Part shown: in pieces, positions 7,750 to 15,825 of the stretch
How the letters are laid out: each line of letters starts with the position of its first letter
Numbering within the stretch: position 1 is the first letter of the stretch
Source: Sphingomicrobium flavum
GTDB lineage: Bacteria; Pseudomonadota; Alphaproteobacteria; Sphingomonadales; Sphingomonadaceae
DNA: 64,000 nt
Assembly (NCBI RefSeq): GCF_024721605.1
Contig: NZ_CP102630.1
Coordinates: forward strand, 558,001-622,000
Direction: 5' to 3'
Program-made: the position numbers and the translations under genes
The notes under the pieces: model-generated
Seen by the model: only the letters and a program-made list of their open reading frames with translations
The model's database searches: none
Told to the model about the DNA's origin: nothing

Positions 7750-7908
7750 GGGTCGATCCTGCAATTGCTAGGGCCCTTGTGCCTGCAAAAGGTTATTAAA
7801 CGATAAACCTCGATCCGGTTAACCACCCGCAACGGACGGTAAAACGCCCTCTCGACAGTCGGGCCGTGCCTTGTCACAACAGGCGCAACGCAAAAGGGGG
7901 GTGCCCGA

Positions 7909-8193
7909 ATGGATTTTGTCTCCATCCTGTCGATCTTCGTACTGAGCTGTTTCGTCGGCTATTATGTGGTCTGGTCGGTAACCCCGGCGCTGCACACGCC
8001 GCTCATGGCGGTAACCAACGCCATCTCCTCGGTCATCATCGTTGGCGGCCTGATCGCCGCAGCCGCGGCGGGCGTGCCGGGCGCCAAATGGCTGGGGCTT
8101 GCCGCTGTTGTGCTCGCTTCGATCAACATCTTCGGCGGCTTCGCCGTCACGCAGCGCATGCTGGCGATGTACAAGAAGACGGAGCGTAAGTGA
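7909..8193 (+). CDS. pntAB: NAD(P) transhydrogenase subunit alpha part 2 (membrane)
   Basis: A 94-residue membrane protein that forms the small part of transhydrogenase domain II. It has about three hydrophobic helices (FVSILSIFVLSCFVGYYVV; ISSVIIVGGLIAAAAAG; WLGLAAVVLASINIFGGFAV) and ends in the characteristic TQRMLAMYKK. The ATG at 7909 follows a G-rich ribosome site. It overlaps pntB by one base (TGATG), so the two are translated together. Its normal partner pntAA is 3 kb upstream, separated by genes on the other strand, so this pair needs its own promoter in the 159-base gap at 7750-7908. Confidence 0.92.
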   Translation: MDFVSILSIFVLSCFVGYYVVWSVTPALHTPLMAVTNAISSVIIVGGLIAAAAAGVPGAKWLGLAAVVLASINIFGGFAVTQRMLAMYKKTERK

Positions 8194-9638
8194 TGACGCT
8201 CTTGCTAGCATCGTCCGCCGCCGCTGTTCCGGCCTGGGTATTGGTCGCCTATCTGGTGGCCGGGGTTTGCTTCATCCTCGCGCTGCGCGGGCTGTCGAGC
8301 CCTGAAAGCAGTCGGCGCGGCAACACTTATGGCATGCTTGGCATGGGCATTGCCGTGGTCACCACCCTGGCGACGCACGACCTAGCGAGCATCGCCGAAA
8401 TCGGCATCGCCATCGCCATCGGCGCTGTGATCGGTATCACCACCGCGCGCCGCATCGCCATGACCGCCATGCCGCAGCTAGTCGCCGCCTTTCATAGCCT
8501 CGTCGGCATGGCAGCAGTGCTGGTGGCGGCAGCGGCCTTTCTCAACCCCGACGCCTTCGGCATTTCGGGCACCGACGGCGATATCCTGACCGTCAGCCGT
8601 GTTGAGATGGCACTGGGTGCTGCCATCGGCGCGATCACTTTCTCCGGCTCGGTCATCGCCTTTGCCAAATTGAACGGCAACATGTCGGGCGCGCCGATCC
8701 TGCTGCCTGCGCGCCACGTCATCAATCTTGGCACCATCGCGGCGATCATCGTCCTGACTGGGCTCTATGCCATGAGCGACGTGGCCGGTGCGGGTGAGGG
8801 GATGCTCTTCTGGATCATCGTCGGGCTGGCCTTCGCGGTCGGCTTCTTGCTGATCATCCCGATCGGCGGTGCGGACATGCCGGTCGTCGTGTCGATGCTC
8901 AACAGCTATTCGGGCTGGGCGGCTGCCGCGATGGGCTTTACGCTCGGCAACACCGCGATGATCATCACCGGCGCGTTGGTTGGCTCCTCGGGCGCAATCC
9001 TCTCCTACATCATGTGCAAGGCGATGAATCGCAGCTTCATCAGCGTCATCGCCGGCGGCTTCGGACAGGACGCTTCTGGCGGGGGCGACAAGGGGCCCGC
9101 GATTGATCGTCCTTACAAGGCCGGCAGCGCGGAAGATGCCGCCTTCCTGCTCGGCCAGGCTGACAAGGTCATCATCGTGCCGGGCTACGGCATGGCGGTG
9201 GCGCAGGCGCAGCATGTGCTGCGCGAAATGTCCGATCAATTGAAGGAAAAGGGTGTGGAGGTGAAATATGCCATCCACCCCGTCGCCGGTCGCATGCCGG
9301 GGCATATGAATGTGCTGCTGGCCGAAGCGAACGTGCCCTATGACGAGGTGTTCGAGCTGGAGGATATTAACAGCGAATTCGCGCAGGCCGACGTCGCTTT
9401 CGTGATCGGCGCCAATGACGTCACCAATCCAGCGGCCAAGACCGATAAGACCTCGCCCATTTACGGCATGCCCGTACTGGACGTGGAAAAAGCGCGAACC
9501 ACGCTGTTCATCAAGCGATCGATGGGCGGTGCGGGCTATGCCGGGGTCGAGAATGAGGTCTTTTTCCGCGACAACACCATGATGCTGCTTGCGGACGCGA
9601 AGAAAATGGTTGAAGAGATTGTGAAGGCGCTCGACTAA
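8193..9638 (+). CDS. pntB: NAD(P) transhydrogenase subunit beta
   Basis: The large membrane subunit plus NADP-binding domain III of transhydrogenase, 481 residues from the ATG at 8193 that overlaps the pntAB stop. The first 270 or so residues contain about nine membrane helices. The C-terminal domain has IIVPGYGMAVAQAQHVLREM, IHPVAGRMPGHMNVLLAEA, VIGANDVTNPAA and RSMGGAGYAGVENEVFF, the classical NADP-site signatures. It should pump protons while making NADPH. An in-frame GTG one codon earlier (8190) is possible. After its stop comes a 29-base hairpin and then the racemase gene. Confidence 0.95.
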   Translation: MTLLLASSAAAVPAWVLVAYLVAGVCFILALRGLSSPESSRRGNTYGMLGMGIAVVTTLATHDLASIAEIGIAIAIGAVIGITTARRIAMTAMPQLVAAFHSLVGMAAVLVAAAAFLNPDAFGISGTDGDILTVSRVEMALGAAIGAITFSGSVIAFAKLNGNMSGAPILLPARHVINLGTIAAIIVLTGLYAMSDVAGAGEGMLFWIIVGLAFAVGFLLIIPIGGADMPVVVSMLNSYSGWAAAAMGFTLGNTAMIITGALVGSSGAILSYIMCKAMNRSFISVIAGGFGQDASGGGDKGPAIDRPYKAGSAEDAAFLLGQADKVIIVPGYGMAVAQAQHVLREMSDQLKEKGVEVKYAIHPVAGRMPGHMNVLLAEANVPYDEVFELEDINSEFAQADVAFVIGANDVTNPAAKTDKTSPIYGMPVLDVEKARTTLFIKRSMGGAGYAGVENEVFFRDNTMMLLADAKKMVEEIVKALD

Positions 9639-9672
9639 AAGGCGAGGCCGTACAGACGCTTACTGGGTTAAA

Positions 9673-9701
9673 GCCCCCAGCCGGTCGCGCCGGTTGTGGG
9701 C
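9673..9701 (+). other. Hairpin in front of the racemase gene
   Basis: Twelve-base arms (9673-9684 and 9690-9701) with one mismatch, one G-T pair and a 5-base loop. It sits 5 bases before the Shine-Dalgarno of the racemase. No T run follows, so it is not a plain intrinsic terminator; a leader structure or mRNA 3' end protecting pntB is possible. Confidence 0.45.
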
Positions 9702-9722
9702 GCATCGGAGGGGAAAAGGGCT

Positions 9723-10433
9723 TTGCGCAAGCTGGGCATGATCGGCGGGACGAGCTGGAATTCGACCGCGCTTTACTACAATCACATCAACCGCATGGTG
9801 GCGCGCCAATTGGGTGGGCTGTCGAGCGCGCGCATGGTCATCGAGAGCCTGGATCTTGCGCCTTACGCCGCTGCCCAGCAGCGCGGCGATGTGGAGGAAG
9901 CTGAGCGTCACATCATCGCCGCCGGGCTGACGCTGGTGGCGGGCGGCGCGGAGGCGATCCTGATCGGCTCCAACACCACCCACAAATATGCACCGGCCGT
10001 CGAGGATGCGACCAAATTGCCCGTGCTGCATATCGCCGATGCTACCATCGCCCAGCTGAAAAAGGACGGGCGCCGAAAAATCGCTTTGCTGGGCACCCGC
10101 TTCACCATGACCGAGGATTTTGCCCGCGAACGCTACGAGGCGGCGGGGTTCGAACTGATGCCGATCGCGCCCGACTGGATCACCACGGTCGACCGCATCA
10201 TCTTCAATGAACTGGCCAAGGGCGATGTGCGCCGCGAAAGCCAGCGCGCCTTCAAGACGCTGTTCACCGAACTGGTCCGCCAGCGCGCCGATGCGGTGGT
10301 GCTGGCCTGTACCGAACTGGTGCTTGCCATCGATGCCAAGGCGAACATTCTGCCCGTCTACGACACCACCGAAATCCACGCGCGCGCGGCGGTCGAATGG
10401 ATGCTCGCGAATGAGGCGAGGGCCGCCGCCTAG
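9723..10433 (+). CDS. Aspartate/glutamate racemase family protein (YgeA-like)
   Basis: A 236-residue cofactor-independent amino acid racemase. The TTG at 9723 is chosen because GGAGGGG lies 9 bases upstream and the product then begins MRKLGMIGGTSWNST, the family's N-terminal phosphate/carboxylate-binding motif. The second catalytic Cys is present (VLACTEL, Cys196). The first is replaced by Ser83 in IGSNTTHK, where ordinary aspartate racemases have Cys. The YgeA branch also lacks that Cys and uses Thr/Cys, so a broad L/D amino-acid racemase or epimerase is more likely than a strict aspartate racemase (inference). It ends overlapping the convergent secreted-protein gene by four bases. Confidence 0.85.
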   Translation: MRKLGMIGGTSWNSTALYYNHINRMVARQLGGLSSARMVIESLDLAPYAAAQQRGDVEEAERHIIAAGLTLVAGGAEAILIGSNTTHKYAPAVEDATKLPVLHIADATIAQLKKDGRRKIALLGTRFTMTEDFARERYEAAGFELMPIAPDWITTVDRIIFNELAKGDVRRESQRAFKTLFTELVRQRADAVVLACTELVLAIDAKANILPVYDTTEIHARAAVEWMLANEARAAA

Positions 10434-11122
10434 CGGATCACAAAATCGGTAACGGTGAAGCGTGACGGCGCCGTCGCGAACACGCCGTGGCCGCGTAAAC
10501 CTTGGCTGCCGAATACCAAGCCGACCCGGCCGGCATTGCGTAGCGCATCTTCGAAGGCGCGCGGGTAGCTCGCCGCTGTCCTGCCGCCGGAGACGCCGAC
10601 CCAGCGCGGATCGTCGAGATTGACGGACATCTCAAAGCGGCCGGGCGCCAGCTGCTTCACGGTCGCTGCCGGAGCATACCAGCGGTAGAATAGATAGCGC
10701 CCCTGGCCCGACCAATTGTCGCCCCGCCGCTGGAAGTAAAGCGAGACCGTCCCGATCTGGTCAGGGTTGGCTTGGGGCACGAACCGCGTGCCGCGCGGCG
10801 CGTCGACCGTGTAGCGTACGCTGATCGTGCGCGCACCCGCCAGCGACCGCACCGGCGTGGTGACATAATGGACATGTCCCGCACGCTTGCTGGCATAGGG
10901 AAAGTCGAAGACGAACCCGCCATTGCCGAATTCCGAGGCATAGCGCGGCATATTGTATGAATAGTTGCGCCCTTGGGCGATCGGCCCGATTTCCCAGGTG
11001 CCTTCAGCCAGGCTGCCACCGAAAATCTGGGCGATGGCGCGGCGCGCATCGTCGGGCGAGGAGGCCGTCGCGGGGGTAGCAGCTAGCGTGGCCACAGCCA
11101 TAAAAGTCACGATCTTTTTCAT
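10430..11122 (-). CDS. Secreted protein of unknown function
   Basis: A 230-residue protein beginning MKKIVTFMAVATLAATPATA, a clean Sec signal peptide with cleavage near Ala20. The mature part is rich in beta-strand-like segments and aromatic residues (NYSYNMPRY, FVFDFPYASKRAGHVHYV, WSGQGRYLFYRWYAP, VGLVFGS). It looks like a single beta-sandwich domain, possibly carbohydrate-binding, but no family motif is recognised. The ATG at 11122 is preferred over the further start at 11155 because it begins the signal peptide. It is divergent from the GH16 glucanase across a 123-base region that contains a 12-bp palindrome, so the two may be controlled together. Confidence 0.7.
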   Translation of the reverse strand: MKKIVTFMAVATLAATPATASSPDDARRAIAQIFGGSLAEGTWEIGPIAQGRNYSYNMPRYASEFGNGGFVFDFPYASKRAGHVHYVTTPVRSLAGARTISVRYTVDAPRGTRFVPQANPDQIGTVSLYFQRRGDNWSGQGRYLFYRWYAPAATVKQLAPGRFEMSVNLDDPRWVGVSGGRTAASYPRAFEDALRNAGRVGLVFGSQGLRGHGVFATAPSRFTVTDFVIR

Positions 11123-11220
11123 GATGGTACGATAGGTTGGAGCAACTGACGCCAAGCTGAATGACGCGGCAATCAGGCTGAAAGGAAGGTGACAATCCGA
11201 CGCCGTATCATTAGAAATAA

Positions 11221-11232
11221 GTGAACGTTCAC
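11221..11232. promoter_or_regulatory. Perfect 12-bp palindrome in the GH16 / secreted-protein divergent region
   Basis: GTGAACGTTCAC is a perfect palindrome ending 13 bases before the GH16 start codon. It could be a repressor site or affect the start of the GH16 mRNA. No regulator gene is adjacent. Confidence 0.4.
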
Positions 11233-11245
11233 ATTGGAGATGATT

Positions 11246-12088
11246 ATGCTGTCATTCCTGCTCGCCGTCAGCCTCGTCACAAGCCACCCGCTCAACAGCG
11301 ATCGTGAACTGCTATTCGCGGATGAATTTAACGCCGGGCAGTTGGACCGCGACAAATGGATCGTGATCGGCCCTGAATTCTGGGTCAATAATGAGCAGCA
11401 GGCATATGTGGACAGTCCAGAAACCATCCAGTTCGTCGACGACATGGAAGGCGCCGATGGCGGGGTCATGGCGCTCAAGCCCAAATGGGCACCGGGCACC
11501 CAAGTGCCCGGCGTCCGGGTCGCCGACTTCGTATCGGGACGGGTCGAGAGCAAGGGCAAGTTCGATTTCACCTATGGCCGCGCCGAAGCCCGCATCAAGC
11601 TGACCGATCATGTCGGGGTCTGGCCGGCCTGGTGGCTGCTGGGCAACGGTCAGTGGCCCGACACGGGCGAGATCGACGTGCTCGAATATGTCGGCGAAAA
11701 AGACTGGATCGGGGTGGCCGTCCACGGTCCCGGCTATTCGGGCGACGAAGGGCCGGTGAACCGTTATTATTTCCAGGAGGGCGATGTCACCGACTGGAAT
11801 GTCTACGCCGTCGAATGGACCGAGGATGAGATGGTCTTCATGGTCAATGACGATGTGGCCTATCGCGTGACGCGGTTGGCGATCGAGTTCCTCGGCGAAT
11901 GGCGATTCGACAATCCCAAATATCTGCTTTTGAACTTCGCGCTGGGCGGGGCCTACCCGGTCAAGGTCAACAACCTCACCGACGCCAAATATCCGGGCAT
12001 GCCGAACGAAACGGTGGAAGCGGTCAAGCGCGGTGAGCCCGCCATGTATGTGGACTGGGTGCGCGTCTGGGCGCCCGAGACGGAGTAA
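11246..12088 (+). CDS. Glycoside hydrolase family 16 (beta-glucanase), secreted
   Basis: A 280-residue GH16 enzyme that should cleave beta-1,3 or beta-1,3/1,4 glucans outside the cytoplasm. The catalytic signature is intact: EIDVLE (nucleophile and acid/base Glu on either side of Asp) within WPDTGEIDVLEYVG. Flanking family residues include the WPAWWLLG strand before it and AVEWTEDEMVFMVND after it. A short N-terminal hydrophobic stretch (MLSFLLAVSLVTSHP) is a signal peptide. The ATG at 11246 is chosen because GGAG lies 6 bases upstream; an ATG at 11240 is also in frame. The divergent neighbour is also secreted. It might act on the cell's own exopolysaccharide or on algal/plant glucans. Confidence 0.88.
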   Translation: MLSFLLAVSLVTSHPLNSDRELLFADEFNAGQLDRDKWIVIGPEFWVNNEQQAYVDSPETIQFVDDMEGADGGVMALKPKWAPGTQVPGVRVADFVSGRVESKGKFDFTYGRAEARIKLTDHVGVWPAWWLLGNGQWPDTGEIDVLEYVGEKDWIGVAVHGPGYSGDEGPVNRYYFQEGDVTDWNVYAVEWTEDEMVFMVNDDVAYRVTRLAIEFLGEWRFDNPKYLLLNFALGGAYPVKVNNLTDAKYPGMPNETVEAVKRGEPAMYVDWVRVWAPETE

Positions 12089-12132
12089 GTTTCGGCGAGC
12101 CAGAGCCTAGGCGTTCATGCTAGAAACGCTGC

Positions 12133-12684
12133 ATGGATCAATGGACCCGCATTCTCATCGGTGCCGTCGTGGTGGTTATAATCTTCGCGGCGATCATCGT
12201 CGCGCAGCGTCGCCTGGGCACTGCTTCCCTGGAGCAGGACGGCTGGAAACGGCTGCGCCAGGGTGCCTTCCACTGGATCGGGCTGGTGGTCGTGATCGGG
12301 CTGGTCGCGGCGACGGCCATCGCGATGGCGACGGGATCGATCGAAGGTATCGACAGCGACAATGAATGGATCATCATCGGCGCGGTGCTGACCATGATGA
12401 TGGTCCTGTCTTTATTCGCTTTCTTCGTCGCCAAGGCGCGCAGCTTCTGGTGGCGCGACGGCATCCTCGAGATCCGCAAGGGGAAGGCCGTCGTATGGCA
12501 GCGATCGCTCGACAGCGTGACGCATGTAACGCCCTGGCCCAACGGCACCACCACCCAGCTGCGCTTTGGTGATGGCGAGACGATCATGCTGCCCAATCAA
12601 ATGCACGGCTTTGCCGAATTGCTCGAGGAAATCGAGCGCGTGCAGCGGCCCGTCGAACCGACGATCCGCACGACATCTGACTGA
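12133..12684 (+). CDS. Membrane protein with C-terminal PH-like domain
   Basis: A 183-residue inner-membrane protein with three predicted helices: residues about 7-25 (ILIGAVVVVIIFAAIIVAQ), 48-70 (IGLVVVIGLVAATAIAMA) and 80-104 (WIIIGAVLTMMMVLSLFAFFV). A soluble C-terminus of about 80 residues follows (WWRDGILEIRKGKAVVWQRS to the end). The tail resembles bacterial PH-like domains found in small membrane proteins, but I do not recognise a named family. Only a few bases separate the upstream TAGAAA from the ATG, so translation may be leaderless. The uvrC start lies 40 bases downstream. Confidence 0.65.
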   Translation: MDQWTRILIGAVVVVIIFAAIIVAQRRLGTASLEQDGWKRLRQGAFHWIGLVVVIGLVAATAIAMATGSIEGIDSDNEWIIIGAVLTMMMVLSLFAFFVAKARSFWWRDGILEIRKGKAVVWQRSLDSVTHVTPWPNGTTTQLRFGDGETIMLPNQMHGFAELLEEIERVQRPVEPTIRTTSD

Positions 12685-12724
12685 GCACTCGCATCAGCCG
12701 GCAAAACTTCCTATCCCATCGCTC

Positions 12725-14662
12725 GTGAGCAAGGCCGACCGACCCGACCAGCCCGGCGCCAAGGAGCGTTTCGACGAGGAAAAGGCGACCGCGACCGTCA
12801 AGGGCGCGGGGACGCCCGATCTCGATGCCGGGATCAAGGCGATCAAAAACGTGATGAAGACACTGCCCGCGCGGCCCGGCGTCTATCGCATGCACGATGC
12901 CAAGGGCGATGTACTTTACGTGGGCAAGGCGCGGGCGCTGAAAAACCGGGTGACGAATTACACGCAGGTCGCGCGTCTGTCCAAGCGGCTCCAGCGGATG
13001 GTGGCGCAGACGCGTTCACTCACCATCGTCACGACCCGCACGGAGGCCGAGGCGCTGCTACTGGAGGCACAGCTGATCAAGCGCTTCCGCCCGCCCTACA
13101 ATGTGCTGCTGCGCGACGATAAGAGCTTCCCCTTCATCCTGCTGCGCGAAGACCATGATTTTCCGCAGGTGCGGCTGCATCGTGGGGCGCGGCGGACCAA
13201 GGGGCAATATTACGGTCCATTTGCCAGCGCGGGATCGGTAAGGCGCACGTTGAATGCGTTGCAGAAGATGTTCCTGCTGCGCAGCTGCTCGGATGGCTTT
13301 TTTCGCGGCCGCGACCGCCCGTGCCTGCTCTACCAGATCAAACGCTGCTCGGCGCCGTGCGTGGGGCGGATCTCGACCGAGGATTATGAGGAGCTTGTCG
13401 CGGACGCCAAGCTGTTCCTTGCGGGCAAGTCGACCGGGGTGCAGCAAAAGCTTGGCACGCAGATGGCAGCGGCAGCGGAGAAGCAGGATTACGAGCTGGC
13501 GGCGATCTATCGCGATCGCTTGCGTGCGCTGACCTATGTGCAGGGTTCGCAGACAATCCATGCCGAGGGACTGGGCGACGGCGATGTCTTCGCGCTGGCC
13601 GAAAAGGCCGGACTGGTGTCGATCCAGGCCTTTTTCATTCGCGGCGGGCAGAATTGGGGGCACCGCGCTTTCTTCCCCAAGGGAACCGAAGGCGTCGAGC
13701 TGGACGAGGTGCTGACCGATTTCCTCATGCAATTCTATGAGGAAGTGCCGCCGCCCGCGCGCATCCTCGTCGATCGCGATCTGGCCGAGGCCGAACTGGT
13801 GGCGGAAGCGCTGTCCGAGCGCGCCGAGCGCAAGGTTGAGCTGTCCCGCCCGCAGCGCGGCGCACGGCGCAAGCTGATCGACCAGGCAACGCGCAATGCG
13901 GTGGAAGCGCTGGAACGGCGCATGGCCGAAAGCACCACCCAGAACCGGCTGCTGCGCGAACTGGCCGAAACCTTCGAGCTGGACGGCCCGCCGCAGCGGA
14001 TCGAAGTCTATGACAACAGCCATATCATGGGCACCAATGCGACCGGCGCGATGATCGTGGCCGGGCCCGATGGCTTCGTCAAAAACGGCTATCGCAAGTT
14101 CAACATCAAATCCAACATCACGCCGGGCGATGATTTCGGCATGATGAAGGAGGTGCTCACGCGCCGTTTCGCTCGTCTGGCCAAGGACGATCCCGACCGC
14201 GCCAAGGGCGACTGGCCCGACATGATCCTGATCGATGGCGGCAAGGGGCAATTGTCCAGCGTGATGGAAATCATGGAGGAAGCGGGGGTCGAGGATGTGC
14301 CGGTGGTCGCGGTGGCCAAAGGGCCCGATCGCAATGCCGGGCGCGAAACCTTTCATCTGCCCGACGGGCGCGAGCTGACCTTCCCGACTAATGCGCCCTT
14401 GCTCTTCTATCTCCAGCGGCTGCGCGACGAGGCGCATCGCTTCGCCATCGGGACGCACCGCGCCAAGCGCGCAAAGAGCTTTACCGGATCGACGCTGGAC
14501 GATGTGCCGGGCATTGGACCGACGCGCAAACGTCAGCTGCTCATGCATTTCGGCACGGCCAAGGCGGTTAAATCGGCGGCGCTCGACGATCTGGAGCGCG
14601 CGCCCGGCATTTCCAGCGCGATGGCGCGCCAGATCTACGATTATTTCCACCCGAGGGGATGA
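12725..14662 (+). CDS. uvrC: Excinuclease ABC subunit C
   Basis: Makes both incisions during nucleotide excision repair, with UvrA and UvrB. The 645-residue reading starts at GTG 12725; upstream codons of the open frame only translate the previous gene out of frame. The GIY-YIG domain (about 45-125) has ARPGVYRMHD and LYVGKARALKNRV. The UvrB-binding helix pair is about 235-270 (EKQDYELAAIYRDRLRAL). The RNase H-like 5' nuclease has IEVYDNSHIMGTNATGAMIV and MILIDGGKGQL. The C-terminal helix-hairpin-helix pair is LDDVPGIGPTRKRQLL and LERAPGISSAMARQIY. An N-terminal tail of about 40 charged residues precedes the nuclease. It overlaps recO by 4 bases. Confidence 0.95.
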   Translation: MSKADRPDQPGAKERFDEEKATATVKGAGTPDLDAGIKAIKNVMKTLPARPGVYRMHDAKGDVLYVGKARALKNRVTNYTQVARLSKRLQRMVAQTRSLTIVTTRTEAEALLLEAQLIKRFRPPYNVLLRDDKSFPFILLREDHDFPQVRLHRGARRTKGQYYGPFASAGSVRRTLNALQKMFLLRSCSDGFFRGRDRPCLLYQIKRCSAPCVGRISTEDYEELVADAKLFLAGKSTGVQQKLGTQMAAAAEKQDYELAAIYRDRLRALTYVQGSQTIHAEGLGDGDVFALAEKAGLVSIQAFFIRGGQNWGHRAFFPKGTEGVELDEVLTDFLMQFYEEVPPPARILVDRDLAEAELVAEALSERAERKVELSRPQRGARRKLIDQATRNAVEALERRMAESTTQNRLLRELAETFELDGPPQRIEVYDNSHIMGTNATGAMIVAGPDGFVKNGYRKFNIKSNITPGDDFGMMKEVLTRRFARLAKDDPDRAKGDWPDMILIDGGKGQLSSVMEIMEEAGVEDVPVVAVAKGPDRNAGRETFHLPDGRELTFPTNAPLLFYLQRLRDEAHRFAIGTHRAKRAKSFTGSTLDDVPGIGPTRKRQLLMHFGTAKAVKSAALDDLERAPGISSAMARQIYDYFHPRG

Positions 14663-15402
14663 TGCACGTCGTCCTTCCCGCGATCATCGTCGGCATGCGC
14701 GCCCATGGCGAGCATGGTGCGGTGGTACGGATGATGACAGAGGATCAGGGGCTGGTCGCGGCTTACGTGCGCGGGGCCCGGGGGCGTCGGCTGGGCCCGG
14801 TGCTGGTGCCTGGCAATGCCGTCCAGGCCAGCCTGTCGTCACGCAGCGAGGCGCAATTGCCCCAGGCCAGCGTGGAACTGACGCATAGCCGCGGCCCGCT
14901 CCTTGGCGAACCGCTGCCCGCCGCCGCCATCGCATGGGCCTGCGCGCTGACCGCCACCGCGCTACCCGAAGGGCAGGCCTATCCGCGCCTCCATGCCGCG
15001 CTCGAGGGATTGCTGGCGGCGATCGAGGCGGCGCCCGCGGCCAGTCGCTGGGGCACATCGCTGGTGCGCTTCGAAATGCTGCTGCTGGCCGAGATGGGGT
15101 TCGGACTCGACCTGTCGGAATGCGCAGTGACGGGGGCGGAATCGGAACTGGTCGCGGTCTCGCCACGCTCGGGCAAGGCGGTCAGCGCTGCGGCTGCCGC
15201 GCCCTACAAAGAAAAATTGCTGCCGCTGCCCCCCTTCCTCGCCGATGGATCGGGCCAGGCCGAATGGGAAGATATCCTTTCGGGCCTGCAACTTAGCGGC
15301 CATTTCCTAGAGCGTGACTTACTGGTCGAGCGCGCCGCCGCCATCCTGCCCGCACGCGAAAGATTGATTGACCGGTTGCGCGGGGCCGCCGGCCTCGCCT
15401 AG
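14659..15402 (+). CDS. recO: DNA repair protein RecO
   Basis: Loads RecA onto SSB-coated single-stranded DNA with RecR in gap repair. The 247-residue protein has the N-terminal OB-fold (VLPAIIVGMRAHGEHGAVVRMM, DQGLVAAYVRGARGRRLGPVL) and the helical C-terminal part (LVRFEMLLLAEMGFGLDLSECAVTG). The four-Cys zinc site of some RecO proteins is not evident. The start ATG at 14659 overlaps the uvrC stop (ATGA), so it is translationally coupled to uvrC; the next codon is also ATG. apaG follows after 12 bases, completing a small operon. Confidence 0.92.
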   Translation: MMHVVLPAIIVGMRAHGEHGAVVRMMTEDQGLVAAYVRGARGRRLGPVLVPGNAVQASLSSRSEAQLPQASVELTHSRGPLLGEPLPAAAIAWACALTATALPEGQAYPRLHAALEGLLAAIEAAPAASRWGTSLVRFEMLLLAEMGFGLDLSECAVTGAESELVAVSPRSGKAVSAAAAAPYKEKLLPLPPFLADGSGQAEWEDILSGLQLSGHFLERDLLVERAAAILPARERLIDRLRGAAGLA

Positions 15403-15414
15403 CGTCGCGCCACG

Positions 15415-15825
15415 ATGACGCGCACCAGCACCCTCGACATGCTCTTCCCTTATGCGGCGACGACAGGGTCGATCACCGTGCGTGTTTCGGTCAGCTATCT
15501 GGCTGAACAATCCTCCCCGCAGGAAGATCGCTGGTTCTGGTCCTACCATGTGCGCATCGAAAATCATGGTGACGGTCCGGTCCAGCTGCTGGCTCGGCGG
15601 TGGTTGATCATGGATGGCCGCGGCAATGCCAGCGAGGTGGTCGGCGAAGGTGTGGTCGGCGACATGCCGGTCATCGCGCCGGGCGCCAGCTATGACTACG
15701 TCTCGGGCTGCCCTTTATCGACTCCGACCGGCTCGATGGAAGGCGATTACCAGATGATCGACGAACATGGCGCGGGCTTCGAAGTCGAAATCCCCAAATT
15801 CGCGCTCAAGGGCCCGGTCGTCTAG
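15415..15825 (+). CDS. apaG: ApaG domain protein
   Basis: A 136-residue single-domain protein of the ApaG fold (fibronectin-III-like). Typical features are ITVRVSVSYLAEQSSPQEDRWFWSYHVRIENHG at the start, then the GEGVVGDMPVIAPGASYDYVSG core with its glycine-rich loop, and STPTGSMEGDYQM. In enterobacteria apaG is linked to Co2+ resistance and Ap4A metabolism, but the biochemical role is unsettled. It lies at the end of the uvrC-recO operon and overlaps the convergent ugd gene by 4 bases. Confidence 0.92.
   Translation: MTRTSTLDMLFPYAATTGSITVRVSVSYLAEQSSPQEDRWFWSYHVRIENHGDGPVQLLARRWLIMDGRGNASEVVGEGVVGDMPVIAPGASYDYVSGCPLSTPTGSMEGDYQMIDEHGAGFEVEIPKFALKGPVV

Noticed and set aside
9673-9701. Rho-independent terminator of pntB
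   Set aside because: The hairpin is stable but no T run follows; G-rich sequence with the racemase ribosome site follows instead.
13058-14650. 530-codon minus-strand frame opposite uvrC
   Set aside because: Antisense shadow of uvrC; no motif and biased composition.
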